From NCBI GenBank assembly GCA_030613505.1, contig JAUWLW010000005.1, positions 1-64,000 of the forward strand: DNA of 64,000 nt, written 5' to 3'. The DNA is from Candidatus Zixiibacteriota bacterium (GTDB lineage: Bacteria > RBG-13-66-14 > B26-G2 > WVWN01). Below are positions 60,552 through 64,000 of the stretch, one piece after another. Position 1 is the first letter of the stretch, and each line of letters starts with the position of its first letter. The position numbers and the translations under genes are program-made. Under the pieces are notes generated by a model that had not been told where the DNA came from, searched no databases, and was given only the letters and a program-made list of their open reading frames with translations.

Positions 60552-61394
60552 TCAGACCTCGACCGTCTTATGCCGCGCCGAGTGGCAGTTGATGTTGACG
60601 GCGCACGGGAAGGAGGCGATGTGGCGACCGAAGGACTCGACGTGGACCGCCAGCGCCGTCGTCGAGCCGCCGTAGCCCATCGGCCCGATGCCGAGCTTGT
60701 TGACGCGCTCCAGGAGTTCCTTCTCGAGCTCCGCGTTCCAGGGGTCCTCCGCCGGCCGGCCCAGCGGCCTGAAGAGCGCCTTCTTCGCCAGGAACGCGCA
60801 GTGTTCGAACGTCCCGCCGATGCCGACGCCGACGACGATGGGCGGGCACGGGTTGGGCCCCGCCTCGCGCACCGCCTCCACGACGAAGTCGATTATGCCG
60901 TCGCGGCCGTCCGCGGGCTTCATCATCTTGATGCGGCTCATGTTCTCGGAACCGCCGCCCTTGGGGGCGAGGTGGATGACGAGCTCGTCGCCCTTCGTCG
61001 AGATTATGTGGATTATGGAGGGCGTGTTGTCGCCGGTATTCTTGCCGACGACGGGGTGGACGACGATGGACTTGCGGAGGTAGCCCTCGTCGTACCCGCG
61101 GCGCGTACCCTCGTCGATGGCGTCGCGCAGCGAGCCGCCCGTAACGTGGACGTCGTTGCCGAGCTCTACGACGTAGACGGCGAAGCCGCAATCCTGGCAC
61201 AGCGGGTACTCTCCCTGGGCCGCTATTTCGGCGTTCTCCAAAAGCGACGACAGGATCTGCTTTCCTACCGGCGACTCCTCCTTCTCGCGGGAATCCTTGA
61301 GCGCCTGGACCGTATCGGCGGGCAGATTATACCCGGCGTCGATGCACAAATCTTTGACCTTCTCGGCGATCTTGTCAACGGTAATCTCGCGCAT
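60552..61394 (-). CDS. Fumarate hydratase class I, alpha subunit
   Basis: 280 residues, the usual alpha-subunit length (TtdA/FumA N-terminal part). AEIAAQGEYPLCQDCGFAVY carries the first cluster cysteine, then the hallmark GKNTGDNTPSIIHI, KGGGSENMSRIKM, VGVGIGGTFEHCAFLAKKAL with a cluster cysteine, and the C-terminal GPMGYGGSTTALAVHVES and NINCHSARHK with the third. The enzyme hydrates fumarate to malate using a [4Fe-4S] cluster. The beta subunit gene usually directly follows but is absent downstream here; repeats with a remnant of a second fumarase gene occupy that place. Confidence 0.92.
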   Translation of the reverse strand: MREITVDKIAEKVKDLCIDAGYNLPADTVQALKDSREKEESPVGKQILSSLLENAEIAAQGEYPLCQDCGFAVYVVELGNDVHVTGGSLRDAIDEGTRRGYDEGYLRKSIVVHPVVGKNTGDNTPSIIHIISTKGDELVIHLAPKGGGSENMSRIKMMKPADGRDGIIDFVVEAVREAGPNPCPPIVVGVGIGGTFEHCAFLAKKALFRPLGRPAEDPWNAELEKELLERVNKLGIGPMGYGGSTTALAVHVESFGRHIASFPCAVNINCHSARHKTVEV

Positions 61395-61467
61395 ATCGTC
61401 CCCTTCGGCACCGTACCGGCCCGCTCGCGGCCGCGGCCGGCGTCGTTACGCTTGCGGTTACCCTCTT

Positions 61468-62121
61468 CTATGTTACGTAATCCAAAACGATAACGCGCGG
61501 GTTCGCCAGGTCCGCCGCCGTTATCTCGACCTCCGCGGCGCCGGGGCGTTCCACGTTCGCCTTCCCGGCCACGAAGTCGTCCACCGTCGCCAGCGGAAAG
61601 CCGCACGCGTCCGTCTTGTAGTGCATGGGGATTATTACTTTGGCCTTAAGCTGCTCGGCCACCTTGGTCGCCGTCGCGGCGTCGATGGTGAAGAAGCCGC
61701 CCACCGGCGTGAGCAGAACGTCTACCGGCCCGATAACCTCGAGCTGCTCGTCGGTAAGCACGTGGCCCAGGTCGCCCAGAAACGCGACCTTCATGCCGTC
61801 CGCCTCGAACGTGAAGACGGTGTTCTCGCCGCGCTCGCTGCCGCGGCTCTCGTCGTGGTAGGTATGCGTGCCGACGAACGTGATCCCCTTGACCTTGTGT
61901 TCGCCCGGGCCGCGCACTACGACCGGCGTACCGCTGAGGTCGCCCGCGCCGGCGTGGTCGTCGTGGTCGTGCGACTGCAGCACGACGTCGTACGCGTCGC
62001 CGATGGCGCCGTAGCCGATGGCGCCGTCGTACGAGCCCGGAATGTACGGGTCGGTGCAAATATGTACGCCGTCGGCGGTGGTGATGCCGAAAGCGGAGTG
62101 TCCGTACCATTTAAACTTCAT
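61468..62121 (-). CDS. Metallo-beta-lactamase-fold hydrolase (UlaG/UPF0173-like)
   Basis: 217 residues. Begins KFKWYGHSAFGITTADGVHI, the UPF0173 signature, followed by the metal-binding SHDHDDHAGAGDL (H-x-H-x-D-H), VGTHTYHDES, FLGDLGH and PMHYKTD. Such proteins bind two metal ions and hydrolyse lactones, phosphodiesters or other esters; the substrate cannot be read from sequence. ATG at 62121; no strong neighbour link with the fumarase gene, 73 bases downstream. Confidence 0.88.
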   Translation of the reverse strand: MKFKWYGHSAFGITTADGVHICTDPYIPGSYDGAIGYGAIGDAYDVVLQSHDHDDHAGAGDLSGTPVVVRGPGEHKVKGITFVGTHTYHDESRGSERGENTVFTFEADGMKVAFLGDLGHVLTDEQLEVIGPVDVLLTPVGGFFTIDAATATKVAEQLKAKVIIPMHYKTDACGFPLATVDDFVAGKANVERPGAAEVEITAADLANPRVIVLDYVT

Positions 62122-62257
62122 CCCGCACCTCCGTTTAACTTTTAACGCTACGAACTCGACCGCGAAATACCCCGGCCGAATTTATCCTACCAATTATCGC
62201 CGCGAGCCGCAAGCGGATATATCCCCGCACGCAACACGCGACAAGCGCTAAGGCCGC

Positions 62258-62779
62258 TCAGCGGATTTCGATCGACCGCTCGATGGCGTCGAAGTAGGGC
62301 CGCGCCGTCTCGCGCTGCGGCTCGTACGCCGCGAAAGTAATGAAGTAATAACGTTCGTCGCCGCGGGCGACGACGGCCCGCGTCCACACGCGCTCGCCGC
62401 CCCGCGTCGCGTAATACTCGAACGCCTTAGCCGGCCGGCCGCCTATCTCGGCGTCCGACGCCCATACGCCGCCCGCCGCGGCAATTTTGCGCTCGAAGGA
62501 CGACGCCACGACCTCGAGCGGCGCCGCGGACCACGCGCCCACTACGCTCACGCCGGCGCCGACGGTCTCCTTTGCCCCCGGCGCCCGCGCCTCCAGGATC
62601 AACGGCTCAACACCCCTGCCGGCCCGGGCCTCCCATTCGCCGGGATATTCCAACTTTATTCCCCACGCCCTATTCTCGAAAGGAACGACATCCCACGCCG
62701 CCGGCGGATTCCCGCCGCACGCCAAGGCCGCGACGACGGCCGCCGCGGCGACGAAAACGCAACAACCATTATTACTCAC
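62258..62779 (-). CDS. Lipoprotein with a PsbP/DUF1795-like domain
   Basis: 173 residues. GTG start overlapping the end of the TlpA gene by eight bases. Lipobox ALAC (Cys21) then GGNPPAAW. The mature domain has the FENRAWGIKLEYPGEWEARA pattern (hydrophobic FYP.W core) found in PsbP/LpqN-like and DUF1795 proteins, and a closing strand FDAIERSIEIR. Family members are lipid-anchored periplasmic proteins of unknown role. Coupling to a TlpA-type thioredoxin suggests a shared envelope function. Confidence 0.75.
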   Translation of the reverse strand: MSNNGCCVFVAAAAVVAALACGGNPPAAWDVVPFENRAWGIKLEYPGEWEARAGRGVEPLILEARAPGAKETVGAGVSVVGAWSAAPLEVVASSFERKIAAAGGVWASDAEIGGRPAKAFEYYATRGGERVWTRAVVARGDERYYFITFAAYEPQRETARPYFDAIERSIEIR

Positions 62780-63737
62780 GTTCGGATGAAACGAGCCGCT
62801 CGAGCCGTTCCTCGAAGAGGTCCCGTTCGGCGGCGCCGTAGATATGACCCCGCACGACGCCCTTGTCGTCGACGAAATAGGTCTGGGGAATCCCCGGCTT
62901 GGCGCCCATATAGCTATCCGCGGCCTCGCCGTCGTCGAGCAGCACCGGGTAGTTTATGCCGTACTCCTCGGCAAAGGCCGCTACGTCCGTACCCGGCTCA
63001 TCCACCGAGATGCTCAATACCGCGACGTCGCCGGCGTGGTCGCGGGCGAAATTTATAATGTCGGGAATCTCGTACTCGCACGGCGGGCACCACGTCGCCC
63101 AAATATTCAATACGACGGGTTTGCCCTTAAAATCCGCCAGGCGGTATTCCCGGCCGTAGATATCGGTCAACGTAAAAACGGGCGCGGCCTGCCCCGGTTT
63201 GACCGTCATGTTCGCGATTTCTTCTTCGGCCGCCCGCTTCTCGGCCCGCGCGATTAAATCCTGAAACGCCTCGTCGCCCTGCAGCAACGCCAGGTTCTCG
63301 TCGCCGCGGGCGTATCGCACGAAAAGCGGCTCCGCGTCCAGGGTGGCCCGCAAACAGTCGAGCGACTTCCCGGCGTCGCCCAGGCGCGCGTACGAGCACG
63401 CCATATTGTAGAAAACCCCCGGGTACTCGAGGCGCTCCGAGGGTTCGACTTTCCGCAGCGCCTCCTCGTACGCGGCCACCGCCATTTCGTAGTCCGGCTC
63501 CTCGCCCTCCAGAAAAACGCCGCCGAGAGCGAAATACACGTCCGCCGGCGCGAATTTGGCCGAAGCGGCCTCGACTAATCCCTTAAACCGCTCTTCGTCG
63601 CCGGCTCGGTACGCGCCCCGGGCCGCGGCGACTATTTCGTCGAGGGAGGCCGTCGCCAGCTCGAGCTCTTCCTCGGCGCCGAACGCCGCCGCGCCTAACG
63701 CGGCCACCGCCAGGGCGGTAAAAATCACTTTTCTCAT
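62772..63737 (-). CDS. TlpA-like thioredoxin with N-terminal TPR region
   Basis: 321 residues from the ATG at 63737, preceded by AAGGAAGG. Signal peptide (1-20, AFGAEEE), about 150 residues of helical/TPR-like repeats (AYEEALRKVEPSERLEYPGV; FYNMACSYARLGDAGKSLDC), then a thioredoxin fold: PAPVF.L domain start, VLNIWATWCPPCEYEIPDII with active site C-P-P-C, SISVDEPGTDVAAFAEEYGI and PQTYFVDDKGVVRGH. A periplasmic thiol oxidoreductase reducing or oxidising envelope proteins. Operon with the following lipoprotein. Confidence 0.88.
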   Translation of the reverse strand: MRKVIFTALAVAALGAAAFGAEEELELATASLDEIVAAARGAYRAGDEERFKGLVEAASAKFAPADVYFALGGVFLEGEEPDYEMAVAAYEEALRKVEPSERLEYPGVFYNMACSYARLGDAGKSLDCLRATLDAEPLFVRYARGDENLALLQGDEAFQDLIARAEKRAAEEEIANMTVKPGQAAPVFTLTDIYGREYRLADFKGKPVVLNIWATWCPPCEYEIPDIINFARDHAGDVAVLSISVDEPGTDVAAFAEEYGINYPVLLDDGEAADSYMGAKPGIPQTYFVDDKGVVRGHIYGAAERDLFEERLERLVSSERE

Positions 63738-63971
63738 TTGGCCTTCCTTTACGTCGCAGAAAGATAACACAACGACGCCCGGGCCGCAAGTACGACCAAG
63801 GCCCGACGCCGACGTAAGCGCCTCCCACCTCTTCAACGCTCGCGGCGGTCCGCTCCCAAAAACGCGATCGACGCGCCCGTACACAAAACGTACGACGACC
63901 AGTTCGTCGCGACATCGCTCGGCCTTATATATAGAATCCTCTAGGCGGAGCGACGGCGGTACCGAAATGGA

Positions 63972-64000
63972 AAAGCGGCGCCGAGCGGAGCCGCCTTTTT
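63972..64000. terminator. Hairpin at the right window edge
   Basis: AAAAGCGGC...GCCGCCTTTTT, 5-bp GC stem with A and T runs on either side; probably ends a gene beyond the window. The rest of 63738-63970 holds only a weak promoter (minus strand TTGCGG, 17 bases, TATCTT) for the TlpA gene. Confidence 0.5.

Overview
This is a GC-rich, densely coded bacterial chromosome segment with about 50 genes on both strands. There is no rRNA, no complete tRNA, no CRISPR array, no prophage and no transposase. The gene set suggests a diderm from an uncultivated lineage near the FCB superphylum. The evidence is several outer-membrane barrels including an Omp85 protein, PorV/PorQ-like proteins, secreted proteins with FlgD-like or type-IX C-terminal domains, a C25 (gingipain-type) protease and NHL propellers. 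Metabolic markers are a B12-dependent ribonucleotide reductase, class I fumarase, a homocysteine methyltransferase/MTHFR fusion and selenocysteine use. I cannot name the phylum from sequence alone.

Layout. 1-2.4 kb: two tandemly duplicated NHL-propeller genes with duplicated downstream flanks; between them lie the 5' half of a tRNA-Leu(CAA) and a promoter-terminator unit without an ORF. 2.5-5.6 kb: Hsp20 and Lon. 5.7-11.8 kb (minus): PorV-TPR protein, secreted FlgD-CTD protein, adenylate cyclase. 11.9-16.9 kb: a SelA-like enzyme lacking the tRNA-binding domain, diverging from a plus-strand run of miaA, a zinc-finger lipoprotein, FmdB, CoA-binding protein, thioredoxin reductase and two tiny genes with in-frame TGA codons that I read as selenoproteins. 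16.9-23.6 kb (minus): DUF362, DUF1844, MetH/MetF-like fusion, lysine-rich peptides and nrdJ with a possible NrdR operator. 24.3-28.5 kb: phosphohexomutase and C25 protease. 28.5-37.3 kb (minus): pyrR-pyrB-pyrC' (the last catalytically dead by motif), radical SAM, cation efflux, topA, dprA. 37.4-41.7 kb: outer-membrane protein, glycosyltransferase and two paralogous lipoproteins. 41.7-43.5 kb (minus): glyA-rpiB. 43.6-53.3 kb: PorV-like, NHL, giant outer-membrane protein, Omp85, A24-like peptidase and miaB.

53.3-58.1 kb (minus) is the most intriguing block. A membrane zinc-ribbon protein, a DUF2207 protein ending in a seven-cysteine Cys-Ala repeat, a membrane-anchored radical SAM/SPASM enzyme with a PqqD-like region, a SAM methyltransferase and a small membrane protein sit head to tail behind one promoter. 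It looks like a cassette that modifies the Cys-Ala tail. 58.2-64 kb (minus): an acidic Pro/Glu-rich protein, a small barrel protein, a repeat region with a remnant of a fumarase 3' end, fumarase alpha, an MBL hydrolase, and a TlpA-like thioredoxin with a lipoprotein.

Two themes recur: cell-envelope/secretion proteins, and thiol/selenol chemistry. Many promoters are close to sigma-70 consensus with exactly 17-bp spacers, and several lie so near the start codon that leaderless mRNAs are likely.
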